Below are positions 41,479-53,599 of a DNA stretch of 64,000 bases, piece by piece. Source of the DNA: Cryptomeria japonica (Eukaryota > Streptophyta > Pinopsida > Cupressales > Cupressaceae); assembly GCF_030272615.1 (NCBI RefSeq), contig NC_081407.1:438617230-438681229 (forward strand), in the 5' to 3' direction. The notes under the pieces were generated by a model, which saw only the letters and a list, made by a program, of their open reading frames with translations, was not told where the DNA came from and did not search any database. Both the position numbers and the translations under genes were made by a program. Each line of letters starts with the position of its first letter. Position 1 is the stretch's first letter.

Positions 41479-44400
41479 ATGGCACCCAGAAGGGACTTCA
41501 CAGGGAAAGTTAATTACTAGGAGAGAGCAATTTGTGATGATTTCCTAGAACAGTTGTCTATGTCCACAAACGTAGCAGCTAAGGTTAAAGAATTAGTGCC
41601 CAAGGCTCCTCACTTGAGAATAGGAGAAGGATTGTATGACAAGGGTAAATGGCTGAGAGACCCACATATAGGGTTGTTTGGTTTAGGTTTATTCAAGGTT
41701 GGATTTGGTATGAGACACTCCCCGACCCCAATGAACAATATTTGGGAGTTGGATGTAGGTAAATTGGTGGTCCCTGGAGTGTTCGTGGATGTTGATCTCC
41801 TAACTCAGATTGCACACAACTTTGACCCTATTACCAAAAGTGCTAGGGATATAAATGGAAAAACCCTCATTGAAATAAATGATGATGAGTTCAGAAATGT
41901 ATTTGGGCTTAGTGAGGTGTCCAATTATTTGGAGCCCATTAATTTTAAATCATTGGCTCAGGTCTACAATGCACAGAGGAATCATCTTAGAAATGGGCCT
42001 CTTAAAGAATTCTTTGTTAAAATAGGTGGATTGACTATTGTAGGACCTAATACCGTGGAGCCTTTCTCCTTAAATTTGTTCACTCTTAGAGCCAAAGGAT
42101 TATACTGGTCACTCTGCTAGATTTTTGGAGAGGATGCTGAAGTGAACATGCCAACTCATTACATGTTAATGATAGCTCAAATTTTTAATTTTTCTCTGCC
42201 AGTCACATTTGATTATGCCCCCTATATTACTAATGCAATCCATGAAGGCTTGATAGGGATAAAGAATGGTAAGGTGGATAGGCCTTTTGGACGGTACTCA
42301 CTTCTCATGCATATGTTTCTATTCAAGGGTGGTGACTACTTTGCCAATGAAATGGATCTGGTGAAAGAAAAGGATGGGGAGAAAATTCCAGTTCAATTAT
42401 GGAGCACAATGTTGTCATGGGACAGGGAAGATGCTAGCTACCTAAAGTTTGATAAGTTCTTTGCATCCAAGATCAGAATTCTTTTATGCTCAGAAAATCC
42501 AAGGGTCCCTAAAGCTCTTTTGGAGTTTCTTAGGCCAAAGAAGTTTGTTGAAGAAATCAAAATTGTCCACAATTGGGGTGACATGTACTTGTACCCTATT
42601 TCCATAGTTTTCAGAGTGTATGGTTTCAGAGGCACTCCATTTTTATTGCCATATCAGGTCCCACTGAAAGTAGGAATTGCAGAGATCCTCAAGCAGATTT
42701 GGGGTGTACAAGAGGTGGAGCTATCCAATAGAGGAAAAGGGACAATTTTCCCAATAGTGACAATAGCACATCAGTTTGTGATTACTAAAGGTGGGTGGAA
42801 GTGTTCTGAGGAGTTCTTTCAACCATACTGGCTATCCACTACAGTGTCAAGGTTTTCTGACCCTGAAGACTTCTTTAACAGTATGTTTAGGAAGAGGGCA
42901 GTATGCAAAGGAAGACCTCACCAACTCCAATTCCCTGAAGACCTCATCAGAAATGAGTTTGATTTGGATGAGTAGGAGCTAAGGAAAGAAAAATGGGTGG
43001 CCTACAAGAAGACTCTAGATTTTGTGCACCAATTTGACACCAGCTATAACCCTTTGTCCAGTTTTCACCCCTTTGAGGAAAAAGAAAAGTTCCTAATTCT
43101 TTTCTTTGAAGATGTAATGCAAACATTGAAGGACGAGAGGGAAGCAGTGATTAAAAATAACCCTGAGAAGGCAAGACTAGTTCTAGCTAGGTCTACATCT
43201 GCTAAAGCAATCCCTCCTGGTGACTATGTATTGCATAGAAAATCCAAGTACTGTGTGTTAGTGCCAACAATAGGGGAGCCTTCTACTTCAAGAGGGAAGA
43301 GGACAATACAAGATGTCATTGACATTCAGGACTCCCTAAAGAAGCAAAGGGTGGGAAAGGAAGTGCAATCTAATGAGCCCTTGTATTCCCCATCTCGATC
43401 CCTTATTCATATAGGAGATGAGCAGGCAACAACTGAGCAATTGTTGCAGTTAGGGAGTCTTGGGGAGATAGCCTATACCTATGATGAAATAGAAGATGGA
43501 ATGCCTCAAGAGCCAGAAGATGCTGAGATGAACATAACCACCAATGAGTTCAAAGGCTAGGAACTGGATCCTACATTAAACAGGCCAGTGAGGAATTCTT
43601 AGCTGATAGCAACTTTGTTACCTCAAGAGCTTTCATGCAATTTGTGTGGAAGTAAAATATTGATAAGTTTAATGCCAGATGTGAGAAGAGGAAGAGTGAG
43701 CAACCCCACAAGGATGCAACTGTGGTGGAGGAAGAAATAAAGCAAGAAATGGTCACTGAGTTTAAGACCATCACTCCTGAGCAAGGAAGGGAAATGGTAG
43801 CAAAGGCTGGTGTACTCATCCTCCCTGAATGGGATATAGAAAATGCCTTGGTTCTAGAGGCAGTCAGGAAAGAGACCAAGCCTATGGAAGGAGTAACCTT
43901 CAGCAAGGATCTTGTTGCCCTGGTCATGTGGTCTCTGAAAAGAGATGAAAATAGAAAGAGAAAGGATACCCCAGAGTCCAGCTACCTTGGATGCATGATA
44001 GTAAAGAGGGTACAAAGTATTTGAGTGGTGGAGGCTGCTAGCAAAGTCTTAGAGATGATGAAATTCAGTGTTGCAGTGGTAGAGAAAGAAGCAAAGGAAA
44101 AGGCAAATCTCCGGGCTAAGTTAGAGATAGTCCTGAAAGCCTACAATGATGCCAAAGGAGAGGTAATGAGCTGAGACACTATTATTGCTAATTTGAAAAT
44201 CCAATTGGCAGGACAATACCATCAAGGTGAGTCCTCAACCTTGATGATTGTGTCTTCTCCTGCACATCCTCCATCTACTAGCCCTATCATTGAATTCCCA
44301 CCTTCTCCTACACCTTCTAGTTCCCAATCAGTTGAGATCACTCCTCAGGAGTTGGAGAAGCTAAATCAGGCTCAAACCCTGTTTGCAAATAAATATGAAG

Positions 44401-45056
44401 AGAGAGTGAGGGCCACAATTTTGAGTTTTGCTGACACTGTAGGATCATCATTGGTGTATAACAATATGAGTAAAGTTTTGGATATGTGGAATGAGCTCAA
44501 TGGAGACAAGGTTGTTCTAATGCCTATTTTGGACAAGTGGAAGCCTAGGGAGGAGGACCTAGAACTTATATGTGTATCTTATGATGAGGCAGGGTCTGAC
44601 CCCATTATCAATTCCACTTGTGACATGACAAAGGATCTGGCAAAGTTAGCAGAAGGAGTAGATAATGTAGAGAGGAAGATCAACTTGTATAAGAAAGAGT
44701 ACACTGAGCAAGTATTTGAATTTTTCCTAGGGGGTTTTGATAGTCCAACTCAATTGAATGACAAACAAATATGGCTTAATGAATTAGGAGCCAACCTATC
44801 ATTAAGGATAAAGGGAATCATTAATATAGATGCTACTTCCCTATTTATCAGAACGGTTGAGGAGATAGAGAAAATTAAATCACACTATGGTTTCCTAAAT
44901 TCAGAGGTCAATAAAATGAGGAGCTCTTGGAAGAGATTAGCCAAGACAAAAGGGAAAGTTTTTAACTTCTCATGGCCTGCTGATGACGTGTACCAGGAGT
45001 GGACAAGAAAGTATGCTGTGCTGGATGCAGAGGTTCAAGAAGAAGCCGCAGAATGA
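41479..45056 (+). pseudogene. Large unknown ORF of unit B (better preserved copy)
   Basis: ATG GCA CCC AGA AGG at 41479 to TGA at 45054, about 1,190 codons, unrecognised protein. Frame 1 is open to 43560 apart from TAGs at 41518, 42118, 42973 and 43558. A 1-bp shift then moves coding to the next frame, which has further stops at about 43654, 44022 and 44173. Same blocks as copy A: KAPHLRIGEGLYDKGKWLRD, FFVKIGGLTIVGP, RPFGRYSLLMHMFLFKG, NWGDMYLYPISIVFRVYG, basic RGKRTIQDVIDIQ near residue 600, coiled coil near residues 860-910, Pro/Ser-rich 925-955 and a helical C-terminus with NFSWPADDVYQEW. In one 36-residue stretch 31 residues match copy A, while many codon third positions differ. This indicates past selection on the protein. 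Nuclear role possible but not shown. Confidence 0.75.
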
Positions 45057-46007
45057 CAACCGACGAAAGGGGGTCGTTCAAAAGTGGAAAAGATTTGCTA
45101 CTTCTTGTTCAAACAAGAAGTTTGTTGTAACAAACCTTTTGAAAAGGTCTGAAGCTTGTATGCATCCATACTATTATAAATGGATACCAGGACTAATTAG
45201 AAAGGATCACAAGAATTTGTAAAGAAACTCTGCATAAATTTATCTAGGTTTTTCTAAGTTTATAGAGAATATTCTGAGTTTTGTAAGATTTTTTCAAAAA
45301 TGAATATCAATATACAGACCATAAACTTTTGAGCCTAGAATTTGTGTTGTCTTCTGGTGTGCTTTCAATAATTTACTGGTTTCATTTGGGTAATCTAGGG
45401 TTATTCAATTGAACATGGATTGTAATGCAGTCTTTATAGATATGTTTCTTAGCTTTCTTCTTTAGGAAATGAATTAAATACGCGAGGAATATCTCTGTTA
45501 GTATGTTATTTTGTTAGAGACTATGAATTTGATGAACACTGTCTAGTCTAATAAGGAAAGATTCTTATATATGTCAGGCATGTATGGGGTTGAGAGAAAC
45601 CGAAGTGATGATATGTATGGAGATATTTGATTGTGAGATCCTTGTTTAATTTGGATGACTCTATGGCCTAGATAAGGCACTGGTATCAATTGTAGTTCTC
45701 TTTCTACATTTCTTGAAGATCAATACTGAACATGAGCATAAGCTTTCTTTTATTATTTCAGTTTGTGTTTGAGGCGATAAGATTCATTGGTTTTGGATTG
45801 GTTTACTATGGATCTATTTTAAAAGTGTGAAATTATTCACAAAAGGTATACCCGCCTGAACTTTGGATAAGTTCAAAGTGTAGAAGGTTCTTGAAACCTT
45901 GTCATATGTTGCTCTGAGCTTCTTTTTCTTTGATCTCCTTATTTGCAGACAGAGTTATTATATTTCTTTATAAGGGATAAAGGGGGAATCAAAATTTGAG
46001 AACAACA
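45057..46007 (+). other. Conserved non-coding tail of unit B
   Basis: Aligns with 29863-30778 of copy A through to the shared terminus CAAAATTTGAGAACAACA. A purine-rich AAGGGATAAAGGGGGAATC lies just before the end (45972-45990). No ORF. Confidence 0.7.
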
Positions 46008-47756
46008 ACTCTCCTGAAGAAATTCAATTGATGTGGACCTTAATATGGCAACTTGGTATTGAATTGAGACATTAATCCCACATGCTTCGACCATCAACTC
46101 AGAATTGAATTCGCAAATCAAATTCAAAAAATGGGCTCCAACGGATCACAAGTTTTTTGAGTATTTCCCTAATTCGTTGTTTCGCCATTTCACGGAGTTT
46201 AAAACCCTCGCACCTTTCCTTTGCGAAGCAACGATGTTCGTCTGATCCTTGGAAACTTGCACTGCCTTTACTTTTTCCGGTCCTTCTGTATTAGTAATAG
46301 GCCCCACCTTCCTTTCACTACTTTGCGAAAGGTAAACCTTGTGCACTTCGATCATGTGAAACAACGCTAGTCGTCCGATCAATTACCACTCACTCAATCT
46401 TTACTACTTACGGTGACCACCAGTCTTTTCTACTAACCACACACCACCATCACTGCTAGTGGTCTTCGCCGCTTCGCGAAAGCTAACCACCCTGCAACTT
46501 TGAGCTGCAAAACAACGTCCATCATTGGATCCATCTTGAGATATACACCATTTAACACACTCAAACCTTTAAAGTGGGCCCTCGGCTTGGAAACCACTTG
46601 CTTTTTTTAATGACCGATGAATGAATCTTACGTGTCAATTGGCATTCGCTCAAGAACTCCATTGGGCTCCATTCTAGGACCGCCATGTGTTCTATTTCAC
46701 CATGGGTTTCAACACCATCGTCGACTAAATCAAAGCGGGCCCTCAACAATTCTTTGGAGCCACGTGCATCTAACAAGCCATCATTTCTCCTGACCAAGCG
46801 ACCCACCTGTCCTGCCATGTCATGCACCGTGTGATTGCGATGTCATTTCTCTATTTCACGAACGGTAAACTCCGTTTGATTTGGGGCTGCGAATCCACGA
46901 GGGTTGTCCGATCAACTCCAAGTTGATCGGTCTTTAAAACCATGACCTACTTATCCTTTGGGCCCACCAACCCTTTCGCTACTTCACAAACTTTAAACCT
47001 CAGGCAACTCTTCTTCACGAAGCCACGACAATCATTAGATCTTTGGAAACTGCTCACTTGTTAACCTTTTCGTGACCACCTTGCCCAGGACCTCCACCTT
47101 TTTGCTACTTCGCGAAAGGTAAAACATGGACATCTTTCAGCTGCGAATCTACGCGCACCATTGGATCAACTTCACACTGATCGTCCTTTAACCAAAGGAA
47201 CCGCTTACCTCCGGGACCCGCCAACTCTTTCGCTATTTCACAGAGGATAAATCACATGCATCTTGGGCTAGCGAAGCAACGCGAGCCTTTAGATCCAAAA
47301 CAAGAGGCATTCCTTTTACTTGACGAACAATCCTTTGGCCGAGCCCGCTTACCCTTTTCGCCACTTCGCGAACGCTAAACTGCAGGCATCTTTGGCCAGC
47401 GAAACAACGTACACTGCAGGATCAACTTTGACTTGCACAATTGTTAAGAAACCCGACAAAGATTAAAACAAGACATAAGTAAAGGCGTAAAAATTAAAAA
47501 TCATTTAAAACCTGCCTAGGGAAAACCTAAAGGGGGGGACACCTTCATGACGGAGCGACCCTTCCACTTATGTGGAAAAGTAATGCAAGAATAGAATGCA
47601 AGGGTTTTCAAAACATAGGAAGGGTTAAAATTTTCAAAACCTTAAACCCTCTTTGACCCAAAAAGCACAGAGGCAACAAGGTTATGCCAAACACATCTTT
47701 GCAGATTTTAGTCGATTATGGGACAAGAATACCCAAGTTTCAAAACAGTGATAACA
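46008..47756 (-). repeat. Inverted copy C of the 5' part of the unit A/B element
   Basis: Reverse complement of 23221-25024: on the minus strand it begins TGTTATCACTGTTTTGAAAC at 47756, runs through the whole 127-bp array and stops at the point matching 25024 (AGGAGAGT). It lacks a 51-bp segment present in A (24960-25010), lost between two GAAT repeats. It abuts the GAACAACA end of copy B. Together with A it forms a ~1.75 kb inverted repeat separated by about 21 kb. Confidence 0.85.
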
Positions 47757-49225
47757 ATATGATTCAAAATGATCCTAAAATGCACTATAGGAATGAACTC
47801 TTAAATAAGCATAATTTGTAATGTCAAAATTTTTGGGTATGCAATTTTTTACATTAAATTTTGCTCCCACTTTAGAGGGATTGTGCCACTAGGTGATAAA
47901 ATTATGATTAATTACATAAAAATGCTAAAATTAAAATTCAGAATATATCAAATATTTTGTAAAAATGACACACAATGATCTTCAAGAGAGGAATCCATGA
48001 CTCCATACCGAGATCTACAAAAAATAAACATGTTAAACAAAACCTATTTAACATGAAGATATCAAGAAACATAAACTTGCAACACAAACATATCAATATG
48101 TCATATATAATTCGTCATATACAAAACCCATACAAAATAAAATTGGACAATAAAGATATAAAAATAAATCAAGCAATCCATCCATAATCATGGAAATCCA
48201 TATTCATAGGAAATAAGAATGAAATTTTTTCTAGCATTATTTGTTGTTAGAAAATAGAAAGATAATGTCAGGAATCACAAGTTCTAGCATACTATATTTC
48301 TAGGTGATTCATATGTAAACACATTGATATTCATGTGTAAGAACATGCTTATTATTAGGCAATCTTGATAAAGGCAACAAACTCTAAGAGTAATTTATAA
48401 GCCACAAATTATAGATATTAGGAAAGCATGCCAGTAGTGTAAATGGTGAATGTGTATATATCATATTCCCCTTTTTAAAATAATTGCATATAAAAAGTGT
48501 ATGCAATCAATTTTAAGGTATTTGAAAGGGATATAAAAAGAAACAATTCTTAGGAAGGACATATGCTAAAGATCATGTCTCTAGCGTCAACAATATTTTT
48601 TTCTTGACAATAGGCAAAATAGGTTGTGCTTGCCCATAATATATGGGCAAGGAAAAAATTAAGATGGTTGTGATATTAGTGAGAAATATGGGTGCACCTA
48701 AATTACGCTACAATAAAATGACAACAATTAATGAAAGAAATTTGTGAGTGTGACATAATAGGTACCAACACAACCAACTGAATAAAAATGGGAGTGGAAT
48801 AAACAAAAATATAGAGATGAAATGATCTAATGTCACTATTGGGTGTACCTCACTAGAGAAATAAGGAAAAAAAAAATCTAAAGAGAAAGACATATTATAA
48901 TGAATACTTGGTGTATGATAGGAAAAATAACAATAGAATAAAAAAATTATAAGAAAAGGGGGAAGTGTATTGTTTATACCAGGAGCTAGACATAGTGGGT
49001 ATATGGGAGGCTTCACAAATGGCAGTGGTATCCACAACAACATAGGGCAAATGATAAGTTGTGATAGGAATAGGGATAGAATGATTTTCAAAAAGAGACA
49101 ATGGTCAACATCATGGGTATCAAATTAAAAAATTTATTGTGTGTTGACTTGGTCTTATGTACCAAGATAAAAGTGCCATCAGGACAAGAACAAATAAGTG
49201 TATATTATGAGAGTGATATCACCCT
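47757..49225. other. AT-rich DNA without recognised feature
   Basis: No convincing gene or repeat ends. Open stretches are AT-driven and low-complexity. It may include decayed pol of the minus-strand element to its right. Confidence 0.4.
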
Positions 49226-49229
49226 CTTT

Positions 49230-50560
49230 AAGAAGATCTTAACTCTTAGATTTTAAAGCATGTCAATGATTTGTAGAGTGGCCAAACATCCTATGATATA
49301 CAAAAGAAAGATGGAATTGAGAACCATATATAAGTAATTTTATAAATGAGATAGGTGAAGGAGTGACAACGTTAGCTTTAGAGAATGGAAAGGATGTGCT
49401 CAAAAGGGTTAGTAAGAGTTGTGTAGGATATATGTTTAGTTTTGGATGGATAAGAATAAGTTGGATACGTGTAGAAAGGTCACAAGAGAGAAATTTTGGT
49501 AGTTCGGTAGGAGAGGGTTTGTCATATTTCTAGTGAGAATGCTCTAGAAGGATTTGGTCAACTTCAATGCATGAATAGCTAAGTAATAAAGAGAAGAAAA
49601 TTACTACAAAATTAAGGCTTTTAGGATATGAAACAATTAGTTCTCTATAAAAAGAGTTATAATAGGGTTTTTGGGAGGTCAAAAACCGCATCAAACAAGC
49701 AAGGAAAATAACAAATAGGTAAAATCCCCTAATATTTTCATTAATAACTTATTAACATTGTTCCAAGTGAGTAAGCGAGACTTCGGGTTCCATATTAGAG
49801 TAAAAATGAGAGATAGAGGCATGGGTAACACAAAAAGATGAGTGTAGGGAATTGAGGGGTAATCTATAGAATTGGTCTAAGTTGATGTATGCCAAAGTGG
49901 TAGGAAATAATCTAGTCAAGATAGAATCATAATAGGCATGGATTAGAAAAAGGGTAGAGAAGTGTCTCACATGGTGTAAAGGATCACCATGCCCATCATA
50001 CTTTTCAAAACAAAGAGCCCCCATACCAACAAAGGAGGGGTATATTATAATAGTAGGAGAGAAGGGGGCATATCCATGGAAACATAGAAGGAGAAATATG
50101 AGGACATAGATAAATGCTCAAGTTAGATGAGAGCTATTGAAGTGTATCATAAACTTAAGATATTTCAAGTAAAGTATAAGAAATGAGGAATGTGGGTGAA
50201 GGAGGTAACACTGTGTCATGAGTAAGGAGAGAGGTGTGGATTAAGATGGGTGTTGTAATAGTAGAAGGAGAGGTAGGATGAGATATCTCATGAGATACAA
50301 ATGATGATGCATGCAAAAGGAAATGATATAGAAGAGGCAATAGGTAAATGAGGTGAAGAAATGAATTGGGAGTGATCTAGGTGTAGAAGAAGTGGCTTAG
50401 ATATAGGAGAAAATAATGTCCATAAATAATTATAAAAATAAGAGGAATCAATGCTTATTATTTGATTAATGTTAACAAATGAGATGTTAAGGAAGTGATC
50501 AATTAAGTTAGCATGCACAATATTTTTCATAAATTGGAACTCATCTTTCAAAGAAATATG
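49230..50560 (-). pseudogene. Decayed Tat-like gag remnant
   Basis: On the minus strand, FEKYDGHGDPLHHVRHFSTL at about 50003-49944 and NMEPEVSLTHLEQ near 49760 match a retrotransposon gag domain. Further along, at about 49320-49230, a zinc-knuckle remnant can be followed with frameshifts (HRMFGHSTNH, then ALKSK, then DLLKEGDI), similar to the C-H-H-C knuckle of the inner gag (HKSKGHKTGNCHRLK). The preceding ~0.5 kb (50024-50560) is Ser/Pro/His-rich, as in gag N-termini. Many stops. Confidence 0.6.
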
Positions 50561-52050
50561 AAAGGAAGTGTATGAGAAGAAGTTCCATCTCGCTAGAAGA
50601 AATGATTAATACAAGTATGAGCCTCAATAAGGGAATTATACTTCATCTTATATCATACATGGTACATTATACCTAGCAAGTTACCCTTCAAGTCAATATC
50701 ACTTTTTTTATGGATTCCAATTTTTTGGTATTATGCTAATATATTACACCACTATTACTCTATCATTTTCACATTGGTTATACCATAGATGACACATGAT
50801 ATACAATTATATTATATTTAAAATTACCCTTTACAATTGAGAAAAAATTAGGAATAAATTTTATGGTATTTCATACGTAGATGATTTATAAGATTTGATA
50901 AATCTAAGCACCGCTTGACAATTTAATATAATTAACAATATTTTATTAGGAAAACCACCACTATCCAAAGGATCACACATAGATGTCTTAGGTTAAGACC
51001 AAACCCTTGTAACTAATAAGGGAGAAACCACCAAAGGCACACCATACAAGCCCATAGAAAGCTAACAACAATTTTTTTCTTTTTATCTAATTTAGATCCA
51101 CACGATATTATTAATGTGTGGGAAATACATAAGTTTTATCACATTAATGAAACAACACTCCTAAATTAAATCTTGGGAAGATGCAACTTTAAAATGTTAA
51201 GCTCAAATGTGGTGTAGATTTATCATTTTTGTGGTAAGGTATCACAACATAAAATAGTGAGGAGAAAATGTTATCAAGGGTTTAGGGTATCTTTATAATG
51301 AGTAAACTTTCTAGTCTCGACCAAGATTAAAGAAGAGTGTTACATATAAGGCTATGAGTGTATCTTGATTGATTACCTTATTGGCCATAAGGTTAACTAC
51401 CTTATTGGGTTCACTAAAGCAATACAAGAACACTCTTTTATTAAATATATTACAAATATGAATTGTTCCTCCTTCTAGTTTGGATTAAGGCATTTATGGA
51501 GTCAATTGCTAAGTAGTAAAGATTCACTTTCTACCACTAAATTCTTTGCTCCTAGAGAATTCGCTAGTGATAATCCCATCACAACCACTTCATAATTTCT
51601 TTTATTATTTGAAAAAATGTGTAATAAACAATTTTGATTCCATATAAATGTCCCACATTTGCCTATGTAGGATTTCCTTCAAAAGCTTTTAAAACTCATT
51701 TAGGAGTCTTAACCAAACAACAAAAATTCTAACTTATTGTTGATCTCTTAATCTTTTAACAAAAAACAAATGCCAATTTTTTTTTATCATAGACATCTTT
51801 TTTATTTTTATCGGTAATTTTGTTATATTGATTTTCAAAAATAGCTACATTCAACCAGAGCCATTTAGATTTCAACATCAGCCCAAAATTTTAGTTCAAA
51901 CCTACTGTGCAGAGTTCCAACCGGAAATAGAAGTAAAAACAGTACTGTGCAGTCATGCATAAAATATTACAGTCATCCAGAAATATTGTTTTTTTTAAAA
52001 ACCCATATCAGCATAAAACACAAAAAGCAGATTTTTGGCACCGTGATCAC
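50561..52050. other. AT-rich DNA without recognised feature
   Basis: No gene, terminal repeat or tandem array recognised. AT-rich with T-runs (for example 51780-51800). Confidence 0.4.
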
Positions 52051-52746
52051 TCAATCCGAATCGCTCTGGTTCGGCTTCTTCACCTCCTCATCTGCAATCT
52101 CCGCCAAAGCTTTCCCTTTGGCTGCTTCAGTCTTCATCTTCGGAATGCAGTCCAGGTTCCCAAAGTCTGGGTCGCCTTCAAGGCTAGCTAGGAACTGAAC
52201 CGCTCTCCCCTCCTCGAAATGGTCACGAAGTTCTCTTCCCACCTCCATGCGCACCACCACCTTGAGTGCCTTTAGGACCTCATCTATTCGTATCAACTTG
52301 ACACAGAGCTTCATGGCTTCCCAGCCAATTCGAGCTCGTTCCCTGCATTGCTCCTTTAACTGATTCTCCGGTCCTCTGACAAACAGTAGTATCTCCTCCA
52401 CTGCCTCTCCTTCTCGGATACGAATTCCGGTTTGAAGGATTACCCATTCCAGGATGGAATCAAGATTAATCAAGTAGTCCCCATCAACAAGCTTTTTCAT
52501 TGTAAGCTTGACTTTCTCCACTTCGGGTTCAAATTCGCAAGCCCAAGCCATTATCAAAGAATAGACCTCCATGTTTGTCCTGTACCTAAAATGGATATGC
52601 ACCAATTCCTCCCCCAGCATTAGCCGAGCCACACTCCACAACTTTTCTTCCTTATATTTAAAAAGACCTTGCATTCGTTTGTCTGACACCATTCCCAGAA
52701 GAGGGACCAATTTCTTCTCTATTCTGAGAGTGAAATTAGCCTCCAT
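52051..52746 (-). CDS. Unrecognised 231-aa protein, intact ORF
   Basis: An uninterrupted ORF from ATG (52746) to stop (52051), the longest clean ORF in the right half. The sequence is charged and mostly helical-looking, with no signal peptide or membrane segment. Blocks include KKLVPLLGMVSDKRMQGLFK, LGEELVHIHFRYRTNMEVYS, WACEFEPEVEKVK and HFEEGRAVQFLASLEGDPDF; the C-terminus is Lys/Glu/Ala-rich (KMKTEAAKGKALAEIADEEV) and ends acidic. Base composition is clearly richer in G+C than the surroundings. It lies 320 bp downstream of a decayed RNase H-like domain on the same strand. I cannot name a family. It may be a captured or transposon-associated gene, or a recent retrocopy. Confidence 0.5.
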   Translation of the reverse strand: MEANFTLRIEKKLVPLLGMVSDKRMQGLFKYKEEKLWSVARLMLGEELVHIHFRYRTNMEVYSLIMAWACEFEPEVEKVKLTMKKLVDGDYLINLDSILEWVILQTGIRIREGEAVEEILLFVRGPENQLKEQCRERARIGWEAMKLCVKLIRIDEVLKALKVVVRMEVGRELRDHFEEGRAVQFLASLEGDPDFGNLDCIPKMKTEAAKGKALAEIADEEVKKPNQSDSD

Positions 52747-53065
52747 CGGACCTGCTCAAACCCTGTTGAAACAAAAAATAGACTGCAGAGACACAACAAA
52801 CCTTCATTAAACCGGTTTTTAACTAATACATTACTCAAAATTCAAAACAGTTATAAATCCACCGTCATCTGCGACGAGCCATCAATGCATAATCTGTGAT
52901 ATTAATGGAAAGATATTTCATGGCAGATTTACTATCCACCGCCATTGTCTCAAACAACTACTTCGTGCTTTTGAACTGCCACATTAATTACATTGTTTGT
53001 GATAGTGATTACTTGTCCTTTTTAGCTATCTTTATCGCTTACTAGTTTGTGCTTCTTGGACTGCA

Positions 53066-53560
53066 TTAAATCCACTTCCATACTTTGCTAGTTCCCGACC
53101 ACCACTTCGCCACTTGACTTGTCATGTCACATCCAATATTGGAGAGGAGGTCCGCCACTGCATTGGCACCTCTCCTGACATGGGAGACCCGAAAATCCTC
53201 AAAAGAAGTGAGTTTTTCTCGTATTATCTCCACCCAATGAGATAGTTTCCACGAGGGGGTGGTACCCTTCACTATTGCGTTGATCACCACTTGGGAGTCC
53301 CCTTCCAGGTGCACTTTTGGTACTTTCATGTTTAAGGCCAATTCAGCGGCCATTAGTGCCACCTGTGCTTCAACTTCATTATTTGTCCCATTCTATAGTC
53401 GTTGAGCCCCCTTGAATAGAATAACCCCTTTATCATTTCTTGCAACTACTCCCACTCCTGAGATTCCCAACTTTCCCCTAGAAGCCCCATCAAAGTTTAT
53501 TTTAATCTAGTCCTTAGTAGGCGGTTCCCATTTAGCCTCTTCTTTTGCTGATTCTGAAAG
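53066..53560 (-). pseudogene. Decayed RNase H-like (RVT_3-type) domain
   Basis: On the minus strand: INFDGASRGKLGISGVGVV (first Asp) near 53500, TNNEVEAQVALMAAELAL (Glu) near 53370, LEGDSQVVINAI (Asp) at about 53300, and RRGANAVADLLSNIG (last Asp) near 53150. All four catalytic positions are present. Stops occur before and inside the first part, and the C-terminal 98 codons are open to 53066. This plant RNase H-like domain is found at the end of some L1 LINEs and in stand-alone genes. No RT is visible upstream, so the source element cannot be fixed. Confidence 0.7.
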
Positions 53561-53599
53561 GGGATTAGCCCTCCGGAACCCATTAACGGGTTATCATAG

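Larger units (their letters stand above)
40005..46007 (+). mobile_element. Repeat unit B: second direct copy of the unclassified ORF-bearing element
   Basis: Same order as unit A: array (40080-41170), leader, ~1,190-codon ORF (41479-45056) and tail (45057-46007) ending GAACAACA. The left end TGTTATCAC is missing. Similarity to A fades near 40005 (CCTAGGTGGGT against CCTAGGCGGGT at 23461), so B looks 5'-truncated. Its right end abuts inverted copy C with ACTCT at the junction. Confidence 0.6.

Noticed and set aside
48708..49101. Hydrophobic minus-strand ORF resembling a membrane protein
   Set aside because: Composition follows the A-rich complement; no conserved motif and inside a decayed retroelement.
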